Below, piece by piece: positions 27,016-37,874 of a DNA stretch of 64,000 nucleotides; the stretch's first letter is position 1; every line of letters starts with the position of its first letter. A program made the translations under genes and the position numbers. The notes beneath the pieces are model-generated. The model was not told the origin of the DNA. It ran no database searches and saw nothing but the letters and a program-made list of their open reading frames with translations. The stretch comes from Chthoniobacterales bacterium (lineage in GTDB: Bacteria; Verrucomicrobiota; Verrucomicrobiia; Chthoniobacterales; JACTMZ01), in NCBI GenBank assembly GCA_018402585.1, contig JAGYIO010000007.1:62001-126000 (forward strand). The letters are read 5' to 3'.

Positions 27016-29560
27016 ATGGGGTGCCTCCTGTTCGCAGCTTCTGCAGCCGTTTTCGTTGGATGCTCGTGTTGCTCAGGTTTCGGCCCGATCGCGCAGGCCG
27101 ACACGGAATTGAATGTGCCCGGGCACCGGCTGGTCTGGAATGACGAGTTTGCAGCGCCTTCGCTGGACGCCAGCAAGTGGGACGTCGCCACCGGGGTCAA
27201 TGCTTGGTATCAGCGCGCCAGCGACGGGCGGCAGGTGGAGCCGCAATGGTTCAATGAGCCCTTCGCGCCCTGGCTGCAAGCAGGGACCATCAATGGGGAA
27301 CGCCAATACTACTCGCCGGACAATGTGACGGTGAACGCCGGCGTGCTGCAGATTCAGGCCAGGCGGGAGACGGTGGTCAATCCCGGTGGGGATCTACGAT
27401 CCAAGATTCCACCGCTACACCTCGGGAAAATTAAACACGGCAGACGAGTTCCAATTCCGCTTTGGCATCGTGCGCTGGCGGGCCCAGTTGCCGGCGGGTC
27501 AGGGTATGTGGCCCGCCCTCTGGTTGCTCAATGCCCCGAACCCCTGGTATTGGGATGATGAAATCGACGTGATGGAGGCCCGCGGCTCACTCCCGAGCAT
27601 CACGACCAGTGCCCATCATTTCAAAACCGGCGTCGATCGCGCCAACCAATACAACACCGCCCAACTCGACACCGGCCTCAACCTCCAGACCGGCTTCCAC
27701 GAATACGGATTGGAATGGACGGCCAGTCGCCTCCAAACGCACTTCAATGACCAAGTTGTTTTCACCGATACGGAGAAGAGTCCCCCAAGGCCCGATGTTT
27801 CTCATCATGAACGCCGCCGTCGGGGGCCTGTTTGACGGCGTTCCGACCAGCGACGCGATCTTTCCGAGCAACTTTCTCATAGACTGGGTGCGCGTGTGGC
27901 AACCCTCTCCCTGGCCCAGCGACTTGGCCGACGGTGACTTCGAGAACTACCAAGGAGCGCACTGGGCGAATTGGAATACGGTGGACGACGGAAACTTGAG
28001 CACCGTGACCAATGGTGCGCTGCACGGGAACTCCTCGGTGCGCCTGGCCCGCCTGAATACGACCGTTTCGGGAAACACCAATGCATCAAATCTACTCACC
28101 GATGGCACCGCCGGCGCCTGGAGTGCTTGGCTCAACCAGCTTGATGCCGGGGGCAACGAGATTTCCGGTGAGGGAATCAGCCTCGCCAGCATACCGGCCA
28201 CCGCAACGGATGACACGGTCACCCTCGGCCTGCACCAGAACGCCCCCTCCCCGCGGGCCAACGCCGTGGTTTTCCGTCAGCTCAGCGGGGCTCTGGTCCC
28301 CGGGCGAAGTCTGACCTACACGGGAACGATCCAGATCACCGAAACCTTTCCCATCGGGACGGAGGCAGTCGCTTTTATCCGCATCTTTCGCGGAGACTTT
28401 AGTTTTTCGGATCTTATGACTTCGGTAAAGGCCGGGGGCACGTTCACCATCCAAGCAGACATTCCCTCCACGGACGTCTCCTTCATTCAAGTCGGCCTGG
28501 AGACCAGCGGCCCGACGCGCTCCCCGGACGCCTCGCCGCCACCGCGTTGAAGCTCGTGGATCATGCGTCCGCTCCCCCGCCCCAGCAACCTACCGCACCG
28601 GGTTTACCCAGACGGTGACGGCCCGCCCCGGAGCCATCGTTCGCTACGGACTGATGGTGGCCAATTCCGCCGCCGATCCGATCGGACCGGGCGCCGAAGG
28701 CCGCCTGCGACTCGAGTTTCTCAACGCCGCGAGCGTCGTGCTTTCTGAAGTGGTCACGCCACTGGTCGATGCAGCAAGCCCGCAGCACGCGACCGCATGG
28801 TTGCTGGAAAGTGTCACGCCCGCCGCCGCGGCCTGGGCACGGCTCTCGATTGAGCGTTTTACCTCCAACCCCGAGACCGATGCCTCGGGCAGCTTGGTTG
28901 CCGACGCTGTTTTCCTCCAGGTTCCAGGCCATACCGCCCTTCCCCTCTTCACTCGCGAACCGGCCCGCCGGCTCGTGGTCAAGGACGGCGATCCGCTGGT
29001 CCTCGACATCACCGTCAGTTCGCTCAGCCCCTTGACTTACCAGTGGTATCACGAGGGCAAAAAACGCCACCGGGGCGGATGCCGACTTGGTCGCGAGGCC
29101 GTCCCTGGCCGGCACCCATTTCGTGGTCGCCCGCAATGCCGCCGGCCCGGTGATTGGCGCGATCACTCAAGTCACCGTACTCGATGCCGGACCCGACTCC
29201 GATCGTGATGGAATCAGCGACACAGATGAAATCACGGTTTATGGCACGAACCCCCTTCGCGCCGATTCTGACGGCGACGGTTTTTCCGACTACTTCGAAC
29301 TCTTCGTCACCCTCACCGACCCGCTCAATGCGGCCAGTGCTTTCCGAATCAGCACGATCGCCCTCGTTGCCGGACAATTGGAGTTTACCTTCGAGTCAGT
29401 CCCCGGCCTCGTCTATCAACTCGAAGCTAGCTCGAACCTCCTTGGCTGGGAGCCGGTAGGCCCGGCCTTTCTCGCGACGGGAAAAACCACCTCCCGGCGC
29501 GATCCGCTGCCGTTCTCCGCGGCCGAAACGAGATTCCTGCGGGTCCGGGTAAATCCTTGA
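27016..29560 (+). CDS. secreted glycoside hydrolase family 16 protein with Ca-binding repeats, frameshifted
   Basis: Probable extracellular beta-1,3/1,4-glucanase or agarase-like enzyme. A signal-like hydrophobic N-terminus is followed by the GH16 domain: VPGHRLVWNDEF, GERQYYSPDNVTVNAGVL, YTSGKLNTADEFQFRFG, MWPALWLLNAP and the catalytic ExDxxE in DDEIDVMEARG, ending at NFLIDWVRVWQ. Then comes a carbohydrate-binding-like region of about 250 residues, thrombospondin type 3-like calcium repeats (DSDRDGISDTDE, DSDGDGFSDYFE) and a C-terminal beta domain. At least four frameshifts lie near 27390, 27785, 28550 and 29065. Points to degradation of algal or plant glucans. A TTG 10 codons upstream is an alternative start. 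Confidence 0.85.
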
Positions 29561-29719
29561 TCCTCTCCACCTCGCGCTCCCGCCCGCTCCGGACCCCCAT
29601 TTGGGCCGGCCAACGGGATGTTCACCGCGCCCCGGCGCATTTGCCCTCTCACTTTTCGCCTTTCTCCCGTTGCGCTCAAACCAACCTCCCAGGTCGCCCT
29701 TTCCACAACCCGAAATCCC

Positions 29720-29750
29720 AAAACCTTCGTTCCCTTCTCTGCCAAAACTC
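29720..29750. repeat. dispersed intergenic sequence, copy 1
   Basis: The stretch AAAACCTTCGTTCCCTTC followed by TCTGCCAAAAC closely matches AACACCTTCGTGCCCTTC followed by TGTACAAAAC at 32331. It lies in the 194-base gap after the GH16 gene, where no gene is seen. Its role is unknown. Confidence 0.35.
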
Positions 29751-29754
29751 GCGA

Positions 29755-30252
29755 TCACCTCTTCTGCACCCAGCGCCAAGTATTGTTGTCCTGCGGCACC
29801 TCAATCCATTCCCCGCTGAACGACCGGCTACGCCACAACTCGCCTTGCTGGGCCTGCATGTCGGCCAACGACAATCTCCGTTCCACCCCCAACTGCCGCA
29901 TGACCACCACACGATCCGCATTCTCCTCCGCGACGTTCTTCTCGACATACGCCCCGTAACTTCCCTCCGGCCGACTCAATACGGAGAGAAGCCCATCGCG
30001 CCCCTCGCCGACCAGTCGTGAATTTTTGAAAGTCTGGATGTCTCCCATCCGGGCACGGCGGCCCGCATCGGCGGCCGGCAGGTCGGTTCCCGGCGCGGGC
30101 TTTGCCGCAGGGGAACCCACGCCGCGCTCGTAAATGTCCACCCGCATGTTGAGGTCGACCACGATCGGCTCGGGGGTGGAAAGCCTGACCATCGGAGCCT
30201 GACAACCCCCGGCCAGGAGTGCGGCCGCCACAACGAGCACGCGTCCGATCAT
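29755..30252 (-). CDS. lipoprotein combining YnbE-like and YdbL-like (DUF1318) parts
   Basis: A 165-residue lipoprotein with signal [17 protein letters not shown], the cysteine being the lipidation site. The first part, EPIVVDLNMRVDIYERG, resembles the short E. coli lipoprotein YnbE. The rest (RLVGEGRDGLLSVLSRPEG and following) resembles YdbL/DUF1318. In E. coli these are separate genes next to ydbH, and YdbH with YnbE forms a bridge that helps move phospholipids between membranes. Its ATG overlaps the stop of the upstream YdbH-like gene by four bases, fitting one operon. The fusion is inferred from motifs only. Frame intact. Confidence 0.62.
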   Translation of the reverse strand: MIGRVLVVAAALLAGGCQAPMVRLSTPEPIVVDLNMRVDIYERGVGSPAAKPAPGTDLPAADAGRRARMGDIQTFKNSRLVGEGRDGLLSVLSRPEGSYGAYVEKNVAEENADRVVVMRQLGVERRLSLADMQAQQGELWRSRSFSGEWIEVPQDNNTWRWVQKR

Positions 30253-32261
30253 GGCCTCCCTCCCTCCTGCTCTCTCGAGGGCCGTCTGGTCTCGTCTCCG
30301 TGGAAGACCAGCTTGAGGTTACGGCTTCCGGCCGGACCTTTCAAACGCGTGTCGATGATGCCTTGTTTTCCCACAAACCAGAATTCCGATCTCGCCTCCG
30401 TGTAGTCGAAGTCCCTCAAGGTCTCAAGGCTTACCCTGCTCAGTTCGCTTTTCAGCAGGCTCCAGTCCGGGGCAGCACCGCGAGCAAATCGTTCAATTTG
30501 TTCACCACCATGCGGCCCTTGCCTTGTCCCGCGGCCTCTCCCGCACCCTTTCCACCACGGTGGCGCGACCATTGGCTTCAATCTGGAAATCAAGCAGACC
30601 GTCCATGACAAAATGCTGCGGAGCGCCGTCTGCGGACAATGGTGCGAGATCCACGTTCTGCCCCGTGATCCAGCCGGTCCAAGGCGAATCGGGCTCGAGG
30701 AAGAAGCTGAACCCTCCGTTCACGTATCCACGGTAAGCTTGCCCCCAAAGTCACCGTTGATTCCCTTGCGGTCAAAGGTGACCGAAACCCAGAGGTCACT
30801 CGCCTGAAAGTTCCGCCAACGCGCCCGGCCAAACTTCACCACGTTGACCAAATTATTGCGCAACATATCCGCCGGATAGTTGAAGAGGAGATCCCCGCTC
30901 ACTTGGCCCAGCGAAAGATCATAGGCCGGAAAATCGTAATCCTCCTCCGGAACCTTGAGCACAAATTCGACGTTCAACCCGGCCAGCGAGGAAAGTGAAA
31001 GATTGCGCACCATGGTGTGGAAGGCGAGAGGCAAGCCGACCTGCGAGCGCCCCCACCGCAATGACCACCCGCCCGAAATTCACGCGCAAAGTATCCACGT
31101 TCCAATCCTCGCTTTCTTGCACTACCACCGGCTCCTTGCCGGGCTCGTCCGCCGCCTGCATGTATTCAAAGAGCGCCTCGCCGACGTAGACCGTCGGGCC
31201 GATCAGTTTCACCTCCTCCAAGTCGCGCCGGGCCAGACCGGCCAGGGTGAAAATCACAAAGGCGGACCTCACCGTGACCGCGCGCTGCAGCGGGTCGGTC
31301 GGCGAAAGCAGTTCGATCTCGCTGAACTCCACTTGGTGTCTGATCTCGCCCAGCTCGTCCGCCACCTCACCGAAGGGGACATTCTGCAAAGCCGTGTTGA
31401 TTCGCAGACTGATCGCGGGCAATCCACCCGGCAGTCCATCGGGCTGCACCTGCAGCTCGACCAGGTCGAGCGATTCGATGACCAGGGCTCCGCCAGGCTC
31501 GCCCGCCGGCGCAAACTCACCCTCGGCCATGAGACGCTCGAGCCCCACCCCGGCCAGCATCCAGCCAGCCTCGACCCGGACCCCCGCCACCCGCCCATTC
31601 TGCAGGCCGGCCACCGTGAAATTCAGCTGGCAAAGCCCCGCACCCATGACCGGCAAGCTCCCCGCCGGATCGTGGCTCGCGAGGTAGAAATTATCGACCC
31701 TTAGCTCGTGCCATGCATCGCCCTGGGCCGGACCCAACGCACTGAGCGTCCCGTTGATCCCGGCCGAAAAATCCACCCCTGATTGACCAAAGTTCTCCGC
31801 CCACAAATACCCGCGTTCGATCATCACCTCGCCGATTTCCCACCGGACCCCGCTTCCCCCGAGCCGCCGCCGCGGGTGAAATGGGCCACGGCGTTGGGAT
31901 CCAGACGGACCAACGGTTCGACCAAACGCAACGAACCAAACCGCCCGCTGGACCACTGCGGGCCCGGACCCAGCCGCAACTCCCGCGCCTCAAAGACCGG
32001 CTCACGGCTGCCGCGCAGCGTGAGCACAACGCCCTGCAAAACCCACGCGCCTTCACGGTAAAAACTGCTCCCGATTTTCAGGCGCAAGGCCGGATCATAG
32101 GTCCGCACCGCCCAACCCAAAACCGCCGAAGGTCCCTGCCAAGCAGCCCAGGCTACCACGAGCAGCAGGGACGCCACGAAAACGAGCAACCACCGCCCCA
32201 CCCGCCGGCGCTTCACCGGCTGGATGGCTGCTCCTCTTCGTCCATCCCGCAAACCTGCCAT
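30249..32261 (-). CDS. YdbH-like (AsmA/DUF748-type) envelope protein, frameshifted
   Basis: Large envelope protein. From ATG 32261 it has a basic N-terminus and one transmembrane helix ([20 protein letters not shown]), then long beta-rich sequence typical of AsmA-like bridge proteins, including NALQNVPF-like repeats and [20 protein letters not shown]. Broken near 31850, 31070, 30720 and 30540 by frameshifts. Read through, it is about 670 residues. Its stop overlaps the start of the YnbE/YdbL-like lipoprotein, and that partnership is the main reason for the YdbH assignment. Divergent from ileS. Confidence 0.6.
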
Positions 32262-32330
32262 CCCCTCGCTCAAGTTTCCACTCCAAGTCTCCTCCCACCC
32301 CTCGTCTCGTCGGCCTCCCTGTCGACCCCA

Positions 32331-32361
32331 AACACCTTCGTGCCCTTCTGTACAAAACCCC
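32331..32361. repeat. dispersed intergenic sequence, copy 2
   Basis: AACACCTTCGTGCCCTTC then TGTACAAAAC, the second copy of the element at 29720. It lies in the gap between the divergent YdbH-like and ileS genes. Confidence 0.35.
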
Positions 32362-32435
32362 CACCCGCCACCCAACCTTCATCCCTCTCTTCAGATTGCC
32401 CTCCACCGCACCGTCCCCTAATCTCCCCAGTTCGC

Positions 32436-35170
32436 ATGGGCTCCGATTACAAAAAGACACTTAACCTCCCGCAGACCGATTTCCCGATGAAGGCCGGGCT
32501 GACCACCCGCGAACCGGAGCAACTGGCCGCCTGGGAGAAAGAAAACATCTACGCCCGCATCCAAGAATCCCGCCAGGACGCTCCCCCTTCATCCTCCACG
32601 ACGGTCCGCCCTTCGCGAACGGCGACGTCCACATGGGCACCGCGCTGAACAAGATCCTCAAAGACCTCGTGGTCAAATCGAAGACCATGGCCGGCTTCCG
32701 CGCGCCCTTCATCCCCGGCTGGGACTGCCACGGACTCCCCATCGAATTCAAAGTGGTCAAAGAAACCGCCGGTCTCACCCCGGTGGAAATCCGCCAGCGC
32801 TCCGAAGCCTACGCCCGCAAATACATCGACCTCCAGCGCGCGCAATTCCGCCGCCTCGGCGTCTTCGGCGACTGGGAGCATCCCTACCTCACCCTCGACC
32901 CGTCCTACGAAGCCGACCTCCTCCGCGCCTTCGCCGTCTTCGTCGAAAAAGACCTGGTCTACCGCAGCAAACGCCCCGTCCTCTGGTCCTACGGCGCCCA
33001 AACTGCCCTGGCCGAAGCCGAAGTCGAATACCAAGACAAAGAATCCCCGCCATCCACGTCGCCTTCGAGGTGACCGAAAGCACGGTCCTCCCCGCCGATG
33101 CCGCCGTGGTCATTTGGACCACCACACCCTGGACCCTCCGGCCAACCTGGCCCTCGCGGTCAGTCCGAAACATGCCTACACCGCGCAGACCTTCAGCAAA
33201 GACGGAGAAACCCGCACCCTCGTTCTCGCTGCCGACCGCGTCGCCGCCTTCAGCGCGGAAACCGGATGGCAACCGCAAGGCGAAGGGCAAACCTTTCCGG
33301 TGCCGCCCTCGAAGGCACCATCACGCGTCATCCTTTCCTCGACCGTACCGCGCCCGTCTTCCCCGCCGACTTCGTCACCATGGAGGCTGGCACCGGCTGC
33401 GTCCACATCGCCCCCGGCCACGGGGCCGACGACTTCCAACTGGGCAAAGCCCGCGGCCTCGACATTCTCTGCCCGGTCGATGACCTCGGACGATTCACCG
33501 CCGAATGCGGCGTCGACGCCTGGATCGGCCAACCGGTCTTCGCAGCCAATCCGCTCGTCGTCGAGCACGTGAAGTCGAACGGCGCCCTCCTCGGTGTGAC
33601 CCCTACCAGCATTCCTATCCCCACTGCTGGCGCTCGAAAACGCCGATCATCTTCCGCGCGGTCGAACAATTCTTCATCCGCATCGACGCCCTCCGCGCCG
33701 ACGCCCTCACCGCGATCAACGCCACCCAGTGGCTCCCCGACTGGGGACTCAAACGCATCACCGGCACGGTCGAATCCCGTCCCGACTGGTGCATCAGCCG
33801 CCAACGCAGTTGGGGTGTGCCCCTTCCCGTCTTCTACACCCCGGAGGGCGAACCCCTCCTCGAGGCCAACCTCGTCCGCCGCGTGGCCGACCTCGTGGAG
33901 AAACGCGGCAGCAACGCGTGGTTCGAAATGTCCGACGCGGAACTCGCCGCCATATTCGGACTCCCCGCCGGCACGACCAAAGGCCACGACACCATCGACG
34001 TCTGGATCGATTCCGGGATGAGCCATCAAGCCGTCCTCCGCCGCCGCCCCGAACTGGCCTACCCGGCCGACCTCTACCTCGAAGCAACCGACCAACATCG
34101 CGGCTGGTTCCAATCCTCGCTCATCACCGCCATTGGGATCGAAGGCGGCTCACCCTACAAGACCTGCCTCACCCACGGCTTCGTGGTCGACGTCGACACG
34201 CGGGAAAAATCTCCAAGTCCGCGCAGGGCGGCTACACCAAGCCGACCGAGGCCATGCACTTCGTCGAAAAATCCGGCGCCGACCTCGTCCGGCTTTGGGT
34301 CAGCAGCGTCAACTTCACCGACGACGTCCCCTTCTCCGAGGAAATGTTTCACCGTCTCGGCGACGCCTACCGCCGCATCCGCAACACCCTGCGCATCCTC
34401 CTCGGCAACCTTCACGACTATGACGCAGCGGCCCCGACCGAACCCACCGCGATCGACCGCTGGATTCTCGCCCGCCTCGCCGAAGTGGAAAGACCTGCCG
34501 CGAGGCCTACGAAAAATTCGAATTCCACCGCGTCTACCACGCCCTCAATCAATTCTGCGCCGTCGACCTGAGCAGCCTCTACATCGACATCACCAAGGAC
34601 CGCCTGTATTGCGACGCCGCGAAGAGCGGACGCCGCCGCGCCACCCAGGCCGCCCTGCACGAGATCCTCTCGTCCCTTGCCCGCCTCCTCGCCCCCATCC
34701 TCGCCTTCACCGCGGAAGAAACCTGGGGCTACTTCCGCCCCGGCGAATCCGTCCACACCCAACTCTTCCCGCCGCCACGCATCCCCGACCCCGCCGCCCT
34801 CGCCGAAGGCGACTCGCCTGCTCGAACTCCGCAGCATCGTCTCCCAAGCCCTCGAAAAAGCCCGCGCCGAAAAATCATCACCAACAACCTCGAAGCCACC
34901 GTCACCCTGCACCTCGCCGATGCCAACGAGCGCGTACATTGGTCCTCCCGCCTGACCGAGCTCGAAGAAATCCTCATCCTGAGCGAACTCAAACTCGAAC
35001 CCGGCTCCCCAGGGGGCACGGGCGTCCCGCCCGTCACGACCGACACCGCCACCATCACCAAAACCAACGCCCCCAAATGCGAACGCTGCTGGCGCCACCG
35101 CAGCTCCGTCGGCCAAAGCACCGCCCACCCCACCCTCTGCGACCGCTGCACCGCAGCGGTAACCCTGTAG
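32436..35170 (+). CDS. ileS: isoleucine-tRNA ligase, frameshifted
   Basis: Charges tRNA-Ile and edits mischarged valine; essential. About 915 residues when read through at least eight one-base losses (near 32580, 33050, 33130, 33300, 33595, 34210, 34490, 34815-34870), nearly all in C or A runs. Motifs: the HIGH-type [31 protein letters not shown], editing-domain [15 protein letters not shown] and [29 protein letters not shown]-like segment, KMSKS-type [10 protein letters not shown] and a C-terminal zinc knuckle CERCW...CDRC. Every motif is present, so the gene is probably intact in the organism. A palindromic repeat has inserted in frame near 35015, just before the zinc knuckle. Confidence 0.95.
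35013..35038. repeat. palindromic repeat unit inside ileS
   Basis: GGCACGGGCGTCCCGCCCGT (from 35015) forms an ACGGGC/GCCCGT hairpin and closely matches the intergenic unit at 20409. In the ileS frame it encodes GGTGVPPV, a peptide not expected in the family at this point. Confidence 0.6.
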
Positions 35171-35238
35171 CGGCCGCGGGGGACGCCGCTCCACTCCGGC
35201 TGAACACTGCCCACTGAACACCGAAAACTTCCCCTCCC

Positions 35239-35705
35239 ATGCCCCCTCTCCGCCTCCTCTTCCTGGTCACCATCCCCCTCTACGCTCTCGACCAACTGAC
35301 CAAGTGGGCAACCCTCGCCTACATCCCCTGCACCACGAGATCCCCATCATCCGGGATTCTTCAATCTGGTCCACGTGACCAACACCGGCTCCGCCTTCGG
35401 ACTGATGCGCGGCTGGTTCAATTTCCACCTCGTCTTCGGCACCATCATGGCCGTGGTCATGTTCGTCCTGCTCTTCCGCCGATCGACCGACCGACTCACC
35501 CGCTTCGCCAGCGCCCTCATCCTCTCCGGCATTTTCGGCAATGTGACCGACCGCATGATCCACGGACACGTCATCGACTTCCTCGACTTCTATCTCGGCC
35601 GCCACCACTGGCCCGCCTTTCAACATTGCCGACTCCGCGATCGTCATCGCCGTCGGGCTATTTTTCTGGGCCTCGTTCCGCGAAGGAAAACAAAAGCCCG
35701 CCTGA
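35239..35705 (+). CDS. lspA: lipoprotein signal peptidase (signal peptidase II), frameshifted
   Basis: Inner-membrane aspartyl protease that cleaves signal peptides of diacylglyceryl-modified prolipoproteins. About 155 residues read through frameshifts near 35335-35350 and 35622. TIPLYALDQLTKWA, FFNLVHVTNTGSAFGL, the first catalytic Asp in GNVTDRMIHGHVIDFLDFY and the second in PAFNIADSAIVIAVG are all present, with four membrane helices. It follows ileS by 68 bases, a very common ileS-lspA pairing, and would process lipoproteins such as the one at 29755. Confidence 0.9.
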
Positions 35706-35865
35706 GGCCCGACTCGGTCCCCGCGCAGGGAAGATCGGGTGGTCGCCTCCGCAACAGGCCCCAGAATTATTGGCAGAACCCAACCAAGGGCTACGACTCG
35801 TGCCCAACGCCCGGACCGGCAGTCAGCCTTCAGGTTGCGGAGCGACCAGACTAATCTGTCTTTCT

Positions 35866-36524
35866 ATGGCCCGGTTTAAAACGAAGTACCGCGCGGTTGG
35901 CATTGATGTAGGCGGCAGCCGGAAGGTTTTCATGCCGTGGCTCTGGAGGGTGGGGACTTCCTGGCCCGCCATCAGACAAGCTGCGTGGAGGATTTGGCCG
36001 ACTGGTGCCGCGACGAGATCGGAGCCAGCATCGTGGCTATTGATGCTCCCTGCCGATGGAGCACGGATGGCCAGGTTCGTCCTGCCGAGCGCGAACTACT
36101 CGCGCACGGTATCCGTTGTTTTCTCACCCCCACCCGCCGCGTAGCCGCCCTCCATCCCGGAAATTTCTACGAATGGATGCTGCGTGGAGCGGAACTCTTC
36201 CGTGCTCTCGAGAAAACCCACCCCTCTGCCGCGAGGCACCAAGTGGGAAGGCGCCTTGTTGTTTTGAAACTTTTCCCCACGCCATCACCTGGCATTTGCG
36301 GGGCGGAAATGCCATGGCCGCGGAAAAAGGCGCAACGCCTTGCTTTGCTCCATCGGCACGGAGGCTACAATGCAAGCTTGGTCAACATTGATTGGATTGA
36401 TGCCGCCCTCTGCGCCGTCGTCGCGGCCATAGCCGCCGCCGGCCGGCCTCTTAAATTCTACGGCGAGGAGCGCACCGGTTACATCCTTGTTCCCGCCTCG
36501 CCGCAGCCAACCGGACTAAGCTAA
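35866..36524 (+). CDS. DUF429 family protein, frameshifted
   Basis: Protein of about 220 residues of the DUF429 family, an RNase H-like-fold group of unknown function. The N-terminus has YRAVGIDVGGSRKGFHA-like strand, then SIVAIDAPCRWSTDGQVRPAERE and GIRCFLTPT, and a C-terminal IDWIDAALCAVVAA, where aspartates match the conserved positions. Frameshifts near 35925, 36225 and 36330 split it; the readings on both sides join well. The start is ATG 35866. It stands alone between lspA and the renalase-like gene. Confidence 0.7.
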
Positions 36525-36533
36525 GTTGAAACA

Positions 36534-37529
36534 ATGATCGTCCATGACAACATCGTCCTTGGCGCGGGAATTTCCGGACTCAGCGCGGCCGCCACCCTGC
36601 GGCACGGAGGATACGAAGTGCTCGTTTTGGAAAAAGCCGCGGTCTCGGCGGGCGTGCGGCCACCCGGCGTTGGGACCAAGTGCCAGTCGACCACGGTGCG
36701 CAATTTTTCACCGCGAGGTCCGACCCATTCCGCGCCCAAGTCGCCGCCTGGGAGGAACTGGGGGTTTGTCACGAGTGGTGCCGCGGTTTCCACCAATGTC
36801 ACGATGGGGTCTTGTCGTCTCCGGATGCGGGGCATCATCCGCGCTATGCTTGCCGCATGGGTATGTCAGCCTTGGGATCCGCGCTGGCCGAAACCGACGG
36901 GATGAGCATCGAGCGACAAAGCAAAGTCACGGGGATCCGGCGCGAAGACCGTGTCTGGAGGCTGACCTGCGAGGACGGCAAATCTTTCCGCACCCGCCGG
37001 TTGATCGTGACCTCTCCGCCTCCGCAGGGCGCGGACCTCTTGGCCGAGGCGGCGCCGGAGGCCGCCGACTTTCTGCGCGGGATCGCGATGGAACCCTGCT
37101 TGGCTTTGGCCGCACGGTTCCCGCACCGCAGCATCCCTGGCACGGCATCCAATCCGATGACGCCATGCTTTCTTGGCTCGGTCACGACACCTTAAAACGT
37201 CCCGACCTGCACCACGATCGCACCATCATCGTCCTGCACACTTCCCCGCTTTCAGTCGCGCCCACTACGACGCGCCGGAGGAAAACCTCCGCGAGGTTCT
37301 GCTCGTCCGTGCTTCCGAGCTGAGCGGCGAGGATCTGCGGGAGCCTGAATCCATCTTTCTGCAACGCTGGCGCTACGCGAGGCCCGCCCAGCCGCCAAAG
37401 GGACCGCCCGCACTTTCCTTCGACCTCCCCGCTCCCCTCATCCTGGCCGGAGAAAGTTTCGCCGGCGGCAAGATCGAGGGCGCCTGGCTCTCCGGGCGGG
37501 CGGCAGGCTCCTTGTCTTCCTCGGCCTGA
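36534..37529 (+). CDS. renalase-like NAD(P)/FAD-dependent oxidoreductase, frameshifted
   Basis: Flavoprotein of about 330 residues. The N-terminal Rossmann loop VLGAGISGLSAAATLRHGG and LVLEKA lead to VDHGAQFFTARSDPFRAQV, the typical segment of the renalase/amine-oxidase group, then MGMSALGSALAE and the C-terminal APLILAGESFAGGKIEGAWLSG that contacts FAD and marks the end. Frameshifts lie near 36640, 37130 and 37240. The cellular substrate is unknown; bacterial renalases oxidise isomeric dihydropyridine nucleotides. ATG 36534 begins nine bases after the DUF429 stop. Confidence 0.78.
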
Positions 37530-37698
37530 ATCCTCACATTGCGCGGCCAGTGCCAGCTTGGCAGCAGCACCAGACTATTTGACGGTGAAATCTTGATAAA
37601 CATAGCTTTTGTCAATAGAAGCCAGCCTCCCGAGACAAAACCGCCAACAACCCGCCAGGCGAGCGCGTACCGCGTACGGCATATGAGGAGATAACCCA

Positions 37699-37874
37699 GT
37701 GAACATTTTAGTCAACGGCGGGGCAGGATTCATCGGTTCCCATGTGATCGAGCACCATCTGAATCGTGGCGCTGAACTGGTGGCCGTCGATGACCTGAGC
37801 ACGGGAAACCGGGGCAACATCGGGGATTTTGAGCGCAACTCACGATTCCGTTTTGTGCCGTCCGACATCACTCA
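37699..37874 (+). pseudogene. N-terminal fragment of NAD-dependent epimerase/dehydratase
   Basis: GTG at 37699, with GAGGAG nine bases upstream, starts MNILVNGGAGFIGSHVIEHH, the NAD-binding loop of extended short-chain dehydrogenases such as UDP-glucose 4-epimerase, followed by DDLSTGNRGNI. Homology stops after about 58 residues, where the sequence runs abruptly into the 3' end of the convergent aldehyde dehydrogenase. More than 250 residues, including the YxxxK catalytic site, are missing. The 170 bases upstream are more AT-rich than the surroundings and carry no gene. Either a deletion or an assembly join. Confidence 0.75.
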
